8,517 bases of DNA. It comes from Pseudomonadota bacterium (GTDB lineage: Bacteria > Pseudomonadota > Gammaproteobacteria > Xanthomonadales > Xanthomonadaceae). Within the stretch, counting starts at the first letter, position 1. Each line of letters opens with the position of its first letter. A program made the position numbers and the translations under genes. Location: positions 1-8,517 of the forward strand of contig JAEWFH010000089.1 of the NCBI GenBank assembly GCA_023388955.1. The letters are read 5' to 3'. The notes under the pieces are model-generated. The model made no database searches, was not told the DNA's origin, and saw nothing but the letters and a program-made list of their open reading frames with translations. Of the stretch, positions 1-5,662 are shown piece after piece.

Positions 1-1
1 C

Positions 2-26
2 TAGGCTGGCCGGGGCCTGCAGCCTA
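2..26 (+). repeat. 7-bp inverted repeat ahead of the lipoprotein gene
   Basis: TAGGCTG at 2-8 and its reverse complement CAGCCTA at 20-26 could form a 7-bp stem with an 11-nt GC-rich loop. It ends one base before the GGAGAG Shine-Dalgarno (28-33) of the next gene. There is no U-tract, so a classical terminator is not supported. It may be the tail of an upstream transcript, a leader hairpin, or chance in GC-rich DNA. The window starts here, so the upstream gene cannot be seen. Confidence 0.3.
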
Positions 27-38
27 CGGAGAGTCGCA

Positions 39-637
39 ATGGATCCCCGCTTATTCCATGCAAGCGGCCTGGCTGCCGCCCTCCTGCTGGCGGCCTGCAC
101 CGCCGAGCAGGTCGGGGAACGGCAACCGGACCCGGCTACCACGGACGCTTCCCCCCTCACCAGCCCGGAGCTTGCGGCGCCCGCAGCGAATGCTCCTGCG
201 CCGGGGATGCTCCTCGACCGGCTCGCGGCCATGGACGAGCACGGTCTCGCACTCGCCAAACAGGCCGCCTCCAGGCCGCTCGCGGAGGTCGCGGCGGAGT
301 TCGCCGCCACCCTACGCCAGGACCATGCTGCCAGCCTCGAGGCGACCCGGACCCTGCAGGGACCGGCGCGCCCGCCCCGGCCTCCGACCCGGAGGCGGCC
401 TCGCTGCGCGAGCAACACCGCGACGTGCTCCAGCGACTGGCCGGGCTGGAGGACGACCAGTACCAGCGGGCCTGGGTGGACGCGGTGGTGGGCGCACACA
501 CCGTCGCGCTCGAACAGCTGGACAACACCCTGATCCCCGGCGCCGGGGACGACATCCAAGGGCACCTGGAAGACCGCCGCCGGGCCTACGCCCGCCACCT
601 GGAGGCCGCGCAGCGGCTCCGCGGGGCCAGCCAGTAG
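39..637 (+). pseudogene. DUF4142-like lipoprotein gene, interrupted by a frameshift
   Basis: The ATG at 39 follows GGAGAG (28-33) by 5 nt. The N-terminus is a lipoprotein signal: a hydrophobic stretch and the lipobox L17-A18-A19-C20, predicting lipidation on Cys20 and export to the envelope. A Pro/Ala-rich linker leads to a helical domain with an F..TLRQDH segment. In the starting frame the sequence turns into Pro/Arg-rich nonsense after about residue 108 and stops at 533. The frame one base back carries the sensible continuation from about 362 (TGAPAPASDPEAAS, then LREQHRDVL), through a DAVVGAHTVALEQLD segment, to a TAG at 635-637. Joined, the product is about 199 residues and resembles DUF4142 (ferritin-like helical bundle, function unknown) across both halves. 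One missing G in the GGG at 359-361 would restore a single frame. I see no slippery heptamer typical of programmed -1 shifting, so this is either a real decayed gene or a sequencing error. The DUF4142 assignment is by pattern recall. Confidence 0.72.
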
Positions 638-641
638 CGGA

Positions 642-677
642 GGTCCGGCGCGGCGCCGTTCACCACGCCGCCGGACC
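642..677 (+). terminator. Perfect 9-bp inverted repeat between lipoprotein gene and ABC gene
   Basis: GGTCCGGCG at 642-650 is exactly repeated in reverse complement as CGCCGGACC at 669-677, with an 18-nt spacer containing the GGCGCC palindrome (652-657). It begins 5 nt after the lipoprotein stop and ends 9 nt before a candidate -10 element of the ABC gene. A strong GC stem in this place suits a transcription stop or a protein-binding site. No run of T follows, so intrinsic termination is only possible, not shown. Confidence 0.4.
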
Positions 678-685
678 ATCCCCGG

Positions 686-691
686 CACAAT
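686..691 (+). promoter_or_regulatory. Candidate -10 element for the ABC gene (leaderless geometry)
   Basis: CACAAT at 686-691 matches four of six TATAAT positions and sits so that a transcript would begin at or next to the ATG at 698. No Shine-Dalgarno precedes that ATG, which fits leaderless initiation. No good -35 box lies at 16-18 bp; TTCACC at 659-664 is 21 bp away. Weak evidence. Confidence 0.25.
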
Positions 692-697
692 CGCCCG

Positions 698-2575
698 ATG
701 CCGCCAGCCTCCCCACGGGCCGCCGCGCCCGGCACCGACGCCCGCCCCAGCCTGCGCGACCGCTTCCACGCGCTGCGCAACATCCCCCCGTTCCTGAAGC
801 AGATCTGGGCCACCAGCCCGCTGCTGACCCTGTTCACCCTGGGCCTGCGCCTGGTGCGCGCACTCATGCCGGTGGTCACGCTCTACATCGGCAAGCTGAT
901 CATCGATGAAGTGGTCCGCCTGGTCGGCGTCGGCGTGGGCTTCGACAGCCTGCTGGAGGCCTGGCACAGCGGCGTGCTCGACCACCTCGCCTGGCTGGTA
1001 CTGGCCGAACTGGGCCTGGCGGTGCTGTCGGACCTGCTGGGACGACTGGTGGGGTACGGCGACGCCCTGCTGTCGGAGCTGTTCACCAATGCCACCAGCG
1101 TGCGCCTGATGGAACACGCGGCCACCCTGGACCTGGAGGACTTCGAGGACCCCGAGCTGCAGGACAAGCTGGAGCGCGCCCGGCGCCAGACCATGGGCCG
1201 TTCGAACCTGATGAGCCAGCTGTTCGGACAGGTCCAGGACGCGATCACGGTGGTCAGCTTCGCCGTGGGGCTGCTGGTCTACGCACCGTGGCTGATCCTG
1301 TTGCTGGCGGTCGCGCTGATCCCGGCCTTCGTGGGCGAGTCGCACTTCAACGCCCTGGGCTACTCGCTCAACTTCGCCTGGACGCCGGAGCGCCGCCAGC
1401 TGGAGTACGTGCGGCAGATGGGCGCGAGCGTGGAAACGGCCAAGGAGGTGAAGATCTTCAACCTCCACCGCTACATGATCGCGCGCTACCGCGAACTGGC
1501 CGAGGCGTTTTTCCGCGCCAACCGCACCCTCGCCCGCCGCCGCGCCCTGTGGGGCACGCTGCTGGCCGCGCTGGGGACGCTGGGCTACTACGTGGCCTAT
1601 GCCTACATCGCCTGGCGCACCGTGCACGGCGACTTCACCATCGGCGACCTGACCTTCCTGGCCAGCAGCTTCCGCCGCCTGCGGCAGTTGCTGGAGGGGC
1701 TGCTGGTGGGTTTCTCGCAGGTCGCCGGGCAGGCGCTGTACCTGGACGACCTGTTCTCGTTCTTCGCCATCCGGCCGGAGATCACCTCCCCCGCCGATGC
1801 GCTGCCGGTGCCCCGCCCCATCGCCACCGGCTTCCGGTTCGAGAATGTCGGCTTCCGCTACCCGGGCACCGAGCGCTGGGCGCTGCGCGGGGTGGACTTC
1901 GAGCTGCGCGCTGGCGAAGTACTGGCGCTGGTGGGCGAGAACGGCGCCGGCAAGACCACGCTGGTCAAGCTGCTGGCCCGGCTGTACGACCCGGACGAAG
2001 GCCGGATCCTGCTCGACGGCCGCGACCTGCGCGACTACGACCTGGACGACCTGCGCGCCAACATCGGGGTGATCTTCCAGGACTTCGTGCGCTACCACCT
2101 GACCGCGGCGGAAAACATCGGCGTCGGCCAGGTGGACGAGATGGACGACCGCACGCGGATCGAGGAAGCCGCGAAGCGGGCGATGGCCGACGGCGTGATC
2201 GAGGGCCTGCCGGAAGGCTACGACCAGTTGATCGGGCGCCGCTTCCGCACCGGGGTGGACCTGTCGGGCGGGCAGTGGCAGAAGATCGCCATCGCCCGTG
2301 CCTACATGCGCGATGCACAGGTGATGATCCTCGACGAGCCGACCGCGGCGCTGGACGCGCGCAGCGAGTTCGAGGTGTTCCAGCGCTTCCGCGAGCTGTC
2401 CGACCAGCGCACCGCGGTGCTGATCTCGCACCGCTTCTCCAGCGTGCGCATGGCCGACCGGATCCTGGTGCTCGCGGAGGGCCGGCTGGAGGCCAGCGGC
2501 ACCCACGGAGAGCTGATGGAGCAAGGCGGGCGCTACGCCGAGCTGTTCGAGCTGCAGGCCGCCGGGTACCGATGA
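698..2575 (+). CDS. ABC exporter half-transporter (permease plus ATPase)
   Basis: A 625-residue inner-membrane ABC half-transporter, expected to act as a dimer that uses ATP to export an unidentified substrate. The N-terminal two thirds (about 40-340) form the transmembrane domain, with hydrophobic stretches near 41-66, 95-114, 182-212 and 286-306. The segment EDPELQDKLERAR (150-162) is of a kind common in peptide- and lantibiotic-type exporters. The nucleotide-binding domain (about 378-620) is complete: A-loop Tyr388, Walker A GENGAGKTT (413-421, Lys419), Q-loop Gln461, signature LSGGQ (522-526), Walker B VMILDE (542-547) and H-loop His578, so an active ATPase is expected. No peptidase C39 or cyclic-nucleotide domain is visible. 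The ATG has no Shine-Dalgarno; it is preferred because the frame is open from there and the N-terminus is plausible, but a later start cannot be excluded. It has no obvious partner: the gene before it is broken and the one after it is convergent, 11 bp away. Substrate unknown. Confidence 0.93.
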   Translation: MPPASPRAAAPGTDARPSLRDRFHALRNIPPFLKQIWATSPLLTLFTLGLRLVRALMPVVTLYIGKLIIDEVVRLVGVGVGFDSLLEAWHSGVLDHLAWLVLAELGLAVLSDLLGRLVGYGDALLSELFTNATSVRLMEHAATLDLEDFEDPELQDKLERARRQTMGRSNLMSQLFGQVQDAITVVSFAVGLLVYAPWLILLLAVALIPAFVGESHFNALGYSLNFAWTPERRQLEYVRQMGASVETAKEVKIFNLHRYMIARYRELAEAFFRANRTLARRRALWGTLLAALGTLGYYVAYAYIAWRTVHGDFTIGDLTFLASSFRRLRQLLEGLLVGFSQVAGQALYLDDLFSFFAIRPEITSPADALPVPRPIATGFRFENVGFRYPGTERWALRGVDFELRAGEVLALVGENGAGKTTLVKLLARLYDPDEGRILLDGRDLRDYDLDDLRANIGVIFQDFVRYHLTAAENIGVGQVDEMDDRTRIEEAAKRAMADGVIEGLPEGYDQLIGRRFRTGVDLSGGQWQKIAIARAYMRDAQVMILDEPTAALDARSEFEVFQRFRELSDQRTAVLISHRFSSVRMADRILVLAEGRLEASGTHGELMEQGGRYAELFELQAAGYR

Positions 2576-2589
2576 TCTGCGGCTGATCA
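2573..2589. repeat. Short inverted repeat built from two convergent stop codons
   Basis: TGATC (2573-2577) and GATCA (2585-2589) form a 5-bp inverted repeat with a 7-nt loop. Each arm contains the TGA stop of one of the two convergent genes (ABC exporter, plus; universal stress protein, minus). The second arm is part of the palindrome CTGATCAG (2583-2590). The stem is too weak and lacks T-runs, so a bidirectional terminator is not established. The 11-bp gap holds nothing else visible. Confidence 0.25.
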
Positions 2590-3459
2590 GCGCACCAGCA
2601 GTACCGGCACCCGGGCGTTGCGCAGCATCGCGGTGGTGGTGCTGCCGACGATCAGCTGGCGGATCCGCGAGCGGCCGTAGGCCCCCATCACCAGCAGGTC
2701 GATCCCTTCCTCGGCGATGCGCTCGCCGATCACCTCCTCCGGGTCGCCCGACAGCCGCACCGCGCGCACGCTGCGGCCGGCATCGGCCAGTTCGCGCCGT
2801 GCCGCCTCCAGCTGTGCCGCGTCCGTATCGTCATAGGCGACCATCACCAGCTGCAGCTCCAGGCCTTCGAAAAGCGGACTGGTGGCAACGATCCCGACCG
2901 CCTTGCGCGAGGTGGGGCTGCCGTCGAAGGCAAGCAGCGCGCGCCGCACCGGTCGGAATCCGCCCGAGGCCACCAGCACCGGGCGCCGTGCCGCGCGCAC
3001 CACCCGCTCCAGCTGGCTGCCCAGGTGTCCGCGGGCGAAGCCGTCACGCTCGCCACGCTTGCCCAGCACGAACAGGCGCACGTCGGGTTCCTGTTCGCCC
3101 AGCACCTCGACCAGCCCGCCATGGCGGAGGGTGGTGGTGGCATCGGCCCCGCCACGGGCGGCGAAAGTGCGCGCCTGCTCCAGCAGCAGCCGGCCACGTT
3201 CCTGCGCCAGCCTTCCACGCCGCTCGTCCAGGTCGGCCAGTTCGGCCAGCAGCGCCTCGCTGGTGCCCAGCACCAGGTTGCCGGTGAGATCCACCGCGGG
3301 GCTGCGCAGGTCGCGGTCCAGCACGTGCAGCAATTCCAGCGGCGCCTCCATCTTCGCCGCGGCCCAGGCCGCGTACCGGCACACGCCCTCGGTGTAGGCC
3401 GACTCGTCGATCGCGGCCAGCACCTTCCCCTGCGGGTTGATCGTCGGGACTTCGCTCAT
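2587..3459 (-). CDS. Universal stress protein, tandem UspA domains
   Basis: A 290-residue cytoplasmic protein with two UspA-type domains, about 10-165 and 170-290, each starting with a beta strand and an Asp (VLAAIDES at 13-20; ALLAFDGS at 174-181). The C-terminal domain carries the ATP-binding motif G-x2-G-x9-G-S/T intact (Gly259, Gly262, Gly272-Ser273), followed by the closing strand VPVLLV. The N-terminal copy has a near match (Gly133, Gly136, Gly147-Ser148) with one extra residue in the spacer, so its nucleotide binding is less certain. Tandem Usp proteins are usually stress-induced ATP or AMP binders that modulate survival; their direct targets are mostly unknown. The ATG is fixed by AGGAG with a 6-nt spacer. 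It is the second gene of an operon: the SulP gene ends 10 nt upstream. Such pairing suggests the Usp responds to or modulates the transporter, which is inference. It converges on the ABC exporter gene. Confidence 0.92.
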   Translation of the reverse strand: MSEVPTINPQGKVLAAIDESAYTEGVCRYAAWAAAKMEAPLELLHVLDRDLRSPAVDLTGNLVLGTSEALLAELADLDERRGRLAQERGRLLLEQARTFAARGGADATTTLRHGGLVEVLGEQEPDVRLFVLGKRGERDGFARGHLGSQLERVVRAARRPVLVASGGFRPVRRALLAFDGSPTSRKAVGIVATSPLFEGLELQLVMVAYDDTDAAQLEAARRELADAGRSVRAVRLSGDPEEVIGERIAEEGIDLLVMGAYGRSRIRQLIVGSTTTAMLRNARVPVLLVR

Positions 3460-3465
3460 GGCTGG

Positions 3466-3472
3466 CTCCTCA
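3466..3472 (-). promoter_or_regulatory. Stop/Shine-Dalgarno overlap coupling sulP to usp
   Basis: Read on the minus strand these bases are TGAGGAG: the TGA stop of the SulP gene shares its A with the AGGAG ribosome-binding site of the stress protein, whose ATG follows after 6 nt. Ribosomes ending SulP would be positioned to initiate the next gene, so translational coupling is likely. It also confirms the start chosen for the stress protein. Confidence 0.75.
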
Positions 3473-4987
3473 GTGATCGCCCATCAGCCGTTCGGCCTCG
3501 GGCTTGTCATGCACCCCGAGGCGGCTGACCAGGGTCGCGCTCGCCTCGTCTATCCCCACCACCACGACCTGCGTTCCCTCGCGGCGGAACTTCAGCACAA
3601 CCTTGTCCAATGCGCCAACCGCGCTCAGGTCCCAGAAGTGCGCACCGGACACGTCGATCGTGACCCGCTCCAGCGCCTCGCCCAGGTCGAAGCGGGACAC
3701 GAAGTCCTGCGCCGAGGCGAAGAACACCTGTCCGGTCACCCGATAATGCCGCGACCGCCGGTCCGCTGCCGGGATCGAGTCCACGTGCAGTACCTGCCCG
3801 ACCTTGCGGGCGAAGAACAACGCCGACAGCAGCACCCCGGTCAGCACGCCCTTGGCCAGGTCGCCGGTGGCCACAGTGACCGCCACCGTGGCCAGCATCA
3901 CCAGGCTGGAAGTCGGGGGATGCCTGCGCAGGTCGCGGATCGAGGACCAGCTGAAGGTGCCGATCGAGACCATCACCATCACCGCCACCAGCGCCGCCAT
4001 CGGGATCCGGGCCACCCAGGGGCCGGCGAACACCACCAGCACCAGCAGGACCACCCCGGCCACCAGCGTGGACAGCCGGCCGCGGCCACCGGATTTCACG
4101 TTGATCACCGACTGCCCGATCATCGCGCAGCCGGCCATGCCGCCCAGGAAGCCGTTGACCACGTTGGCGATGCCCTGCCCGCGCGCTTCGCGGTTCTTGT
4201 CGCTGGGGGTGTCGGTCAGGTCGTCGACGATCTGCGCGGTCAGCATCGACTCCAGCAGGCCGACCACGGCCATGGTCACCGAGACCGGGAGCACGATCCA
4301 CAGCGTCTCCAGGTTGAACGGCACGTCCGGCAGCAGGAACACCGGCAGGCTGTCGGGCAGCTCGCCCATGTCGCCCACGGTCGGCACCTGCACGCCGGTG
4401 GCCATGGCGAAGCCGGTCAGCACCACGATCGCCACCAGCGGCGACGGCACCGCCCGGGTCAGCCGCGGCAGCAGGTAGATGATCGCCAGCCCGGCGGCCA
4501 CCATCGGGTACACCGCCGCCGGCACGTTGACCAGCTGCGGCAACTGAGCCAGGAAGATCAGGATCGCCAGGGCGTTGACGAAGCCGGTGATCACCGAGCG
4601 CGAGACGAAGCGCATCAGCGCCGGCAGCTTCGCCAGTCCCGCCGCCACCTGCAGCAGGCCGGTCAGCACCGTCGCCACCAGCAGGTACTGCAGTCCGTGG
4701 TCGCGCACCAGGTCGACCATCAGCAGCGCCATGGCCCCGGTGGCCGCGGAGATCATCGCCGGCCGTCCGCCAGCGAAGGAGATCACCACCGCGATGCAGA
4801 ACGAGGCGTAGAGCCCGACCTTGGGATCGACCCCGGCGATGATCGAGAACGCGATCGCCTCGGGGATCAGCGCCAGCGCGACCACCAGGCCGGACAGGAC
4901 ATCACCACGGATATTGCCGAACCATTGCTGGCGCAGCCTCGCGAGATCGGGCATCTGGGGAAGGGACCGGACGGGGGAACCGGACAT
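3470..4987 (-). CDS. SulP-family inorganic anion transporter with STAS domain
   Basis: A 505-residue inner-membrane transporter of the SulP/SLC26 family, whose members move sulfate, bicarbonate or other anions, usually with Na+ or H+. The family hallmarks are clear: ALIPEAIAFSIIAGVDPKVG near 39-58, GGRPAMISAATGAMALL (73-89), and the block around N265-REARGQGIANVVNGFLGG with IGQSVINVKSGGRGRL (290-305). About 10-14 hydrophobic segments fill 25-395. A shortened C-terminal STAS domain (about 412-490) contains TIDVSGAHFWDLSAVGALD (443-461). It most resembles the bacterial YbaR/YvdB-like branch from memory; sulfate versus bicarbonate cannot be decided from sequence. No carbonic anhydrase is fused. 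The start is uncertain: ATG at 4987 overlaps a TACAAT box, while Met12 (ATG at 4954) gives MPDLARLRQQWFGNIRGD, the usual family beginning, and would lie downstream of the predicted transcription start. It is followed by a coupled universal stress protein gene. Confidence 0.93.
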   Translation of the reverse strand: MSGSPVRSLPQMPDLARLRQQWFGNIRGDVLSGLVVALALIPEAIAFSIIAGVDPKVGLYASFCIAVVISFAGGRPAMISAATGAMALLMVDLVRDHGLQYLLVATVLTGLLQVAAGLAKLPALMRFVSRSVITGFVNALAILIFLAQLPQLVNVPAAVYPMVAAGLAIIYLLPRLTRAVPSPLVAIVVLTGFAMATGVQVPTVGDMGELPDSLPVFLLPDVPFNLETLWIVLPVSVTMAVVGLLESMLTAQIVDDLTDTPSDKNREARGQGIANVVNGFLGGMAGCAMIGQSVINVKSGGRGRLSTLVAGVVLLVLVVFAGPWVARIPMAALVAVMVMVSIGTFSWSSIRDLRRHPPTSSLVMLATVAVTVATGDLAKGVLTGVLLSALFFARKVGQVLHVDSIPAADRRSRHYRVTGQVFFASAQDFVSRFDLGEALERVTIDVSGAHFWDLSAVGALDKVVLKFRREGTQVVVVGIDEASATLVSRLGVHDKPEAERLMGDH

Positions 4988-5014
4988 TGTAGGCCGGGCA
5001 CTCCCGGCTCAGAA
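4986..5014 (-). promoter_or_regulatory. Candidate promoter of the sulP-usp operon
   Basis: On the minus strand TTCTGA (5014-5009) and TACAAT (4991-4986) are separated by 17 bp. The -10 matches five of six consensus positions and the -35 three of six. The -35 box contains the TGA stop of the upstream DUF488 gene (5011-5009). Transcription would start near 4979, downstream of the first possible ATG (4987), which would favour the internal ATG at 4954 as the SulP start. No strong Shine-Dalgarno precedes either ATG; GGGAG lies 13 nt before the first. Confidence 0.45.
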
Positions 5015-5572
5015 CAGCGCACCCTGCGGCGGCTCCGGCGCCGAGTAGTCCAGCCGTCCTTCGACGATCCGCGCCGCCGAGGTGTACGGATGCTCCTCGA
5101 TGCGCCGGGGTGCGGCCAGGTGCAGCACCGTCCAGCCACGCGCCTTCAGGTCATCGGAGATCAGCCCCCGATGGCACTGCCACCACAACGCCTCCGCGCA
5201 CATCATCGCCACCCGCCGCCGGCTGGCCAGCGCTTCCAGCCCATCGCGGGCAGCCTGCCATTGCGGGGTCATCATGTAGTCGGCATAGCCGCGGAAGCTG
5301 TCGTTGCGCCACGCATCGTTGGGGCTGTCCGGCGACGGCCGGCGTCGCCCGCCCAGGTCCGGCACGGGCCGGTAGTCGACCCCTGCCTCCGGCAGTGCAC
5401 GTGCCATCGCCTCCCCGGAGAACTGCGGGTTGCGCCGGGAGCCCGCGAAGCGCCGCACGTCCACCAGCACTTCGATGGCCGCCTCCGCCAGCATGCCCAG
5501 GAAAACCTCCCACTCGCGGGTCGAGTGGCCGATGGTCCAGATCGTGCGCTCGTCGCCTTGCATGCCCGCCAT
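5009..5572 (-). CDS. DUF488 family protein
   Basis: A 187-residue soluble protein of the DUF488 family, whose biochemical function is not established. The family motifs are all present in order: TIGHSTR (13-19), VDVRRFAGSRRNP (37-49), LGGRRRPSPDSPNDAWRN (73-90), FRGYADYM (93-100), MCAE (124-127) and CHR (133-135). The conserved Cys, His and Arg cluster suggests a binding or catalytic pocket. The frame stays open far upstream, antisense to the kinase gene, so a naive call could make a 656-residue protein; family similarity begins only at the TIGHSTR region, so the true start is ATG at 5572 or 5563. The placement of the start is weak because the only strong Shine-Dalgarno is 21 nt away. The gene is divergent from the kinase gene and 21 bp upstream of the SulP gene on the same strand, so it may share transcripts with sulP-usp by read-through. 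Confidence 0.9.
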   Translation of the reverse strand: MAGMQGDERTIWTIGHSTREWEVFLGMLAEAAIEVLVDVRRFAGSRRNPQFSGEAMARALPEAGVDYRPVPDLGGRRRPSPDSPNDAWRNDSFRGYADYMMTPQWQAARDGLEALASRRRVAMMCAEALWWQCHRGLISDDLKARGWTVLHLAAPRRIEEHPYTSAARIVEGRLDYSAPEPPQGALF

Positions 5573-5593
5573 GCTGGCGCGGCCGGGGTGAAG

Positions 5594-5600
5594 CCTCCTT
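5594..5600 (-). promoter_or_regulatory. Strong but distant Shine-Dalgarno upstream of DUF488
   Basis: The minus strand reads AAGGAGG here, nearly a perfect anti-16S match. The first in-frame ATG (5572) begins 21 nt later and no ATG, GTG or TTG lies at the usual 5-10 nt. Either it is coincidental, or it acts with an unusual start or a folded spacer, or a start codon has been lost by mutation or sequence error. Confidence 0.35.
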
Positions 5601-5633
5601 GACGCCGGCCCCGATAGGCTGCCGGTCGTCACC

Positions 5634-5650
5634 CGTGGGCCTTCCCCACG
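5634..5650 (+). promoter_or_regulatory. 6-bp hairpin directly before the kinase ribosome-binding site
   Basis: CGTGGG (5634-5639) and CCCACG (5645-5650) make a perfect 6-bp stem with a 5-nt CCTTC loop. It ends two bases before GGAGAG (5653-5658), the Shine-Dalgarno of the kinase gene. A stem here could affect ribosome access or mRNA stability. The rest of the 90-bp divergent gap (5573-5662) shows TTGACG at 5599-5604 and TAGGCT at 5615-5620, but their spacing of 10 bp does not make a promoter. Confidence 0.35.
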
Positions 5651-5662
5651 CTGGAGAGTCCG

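Noticed and set aside
355..365. Programmed -1 ribosomal frameshift in the lipoprotein gene
   Set aside because: No X-XXY-YYZ slippery heptamer or obvious downstream stimulatory structure is seen. A simple one-base loss explains the pattern better, though this is not excluded experimentally.
58..909. 283-codon plus-strand open frame over the lipoprotein and start of the ABC gene
   Set aside because: Pro/Arg-rich composition typical of an out-of-frame reading. It overlaps both better-supported genes in a frame used by neither.
1288..2586. 432-codon plus-strand open frame within the ABC gene
   Set aside because: It is in a different frame of a gene with a complete set of ABC motifs, and its product is Arg/Gly/Pro-rich without recognisable features.
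3437..5602. 721-codon plus-strand open frame, His/Gln/Arg-rich
   Set aside because: It lies antisense to the SulP, Usp and DUF488 genes, has low-complexity composition with no domain, and arises from GC-biased third positions on the opposite strand.
5599..5620. Promoter for the kinase gene from TTGACG (5599-5604) and TAGGCT (5615-5620)
   Set aside because: The two boxes are only 10 bp apart, which does not fit sigma70 geometry, and no -10 lies 16-18 bp after TTGACG.
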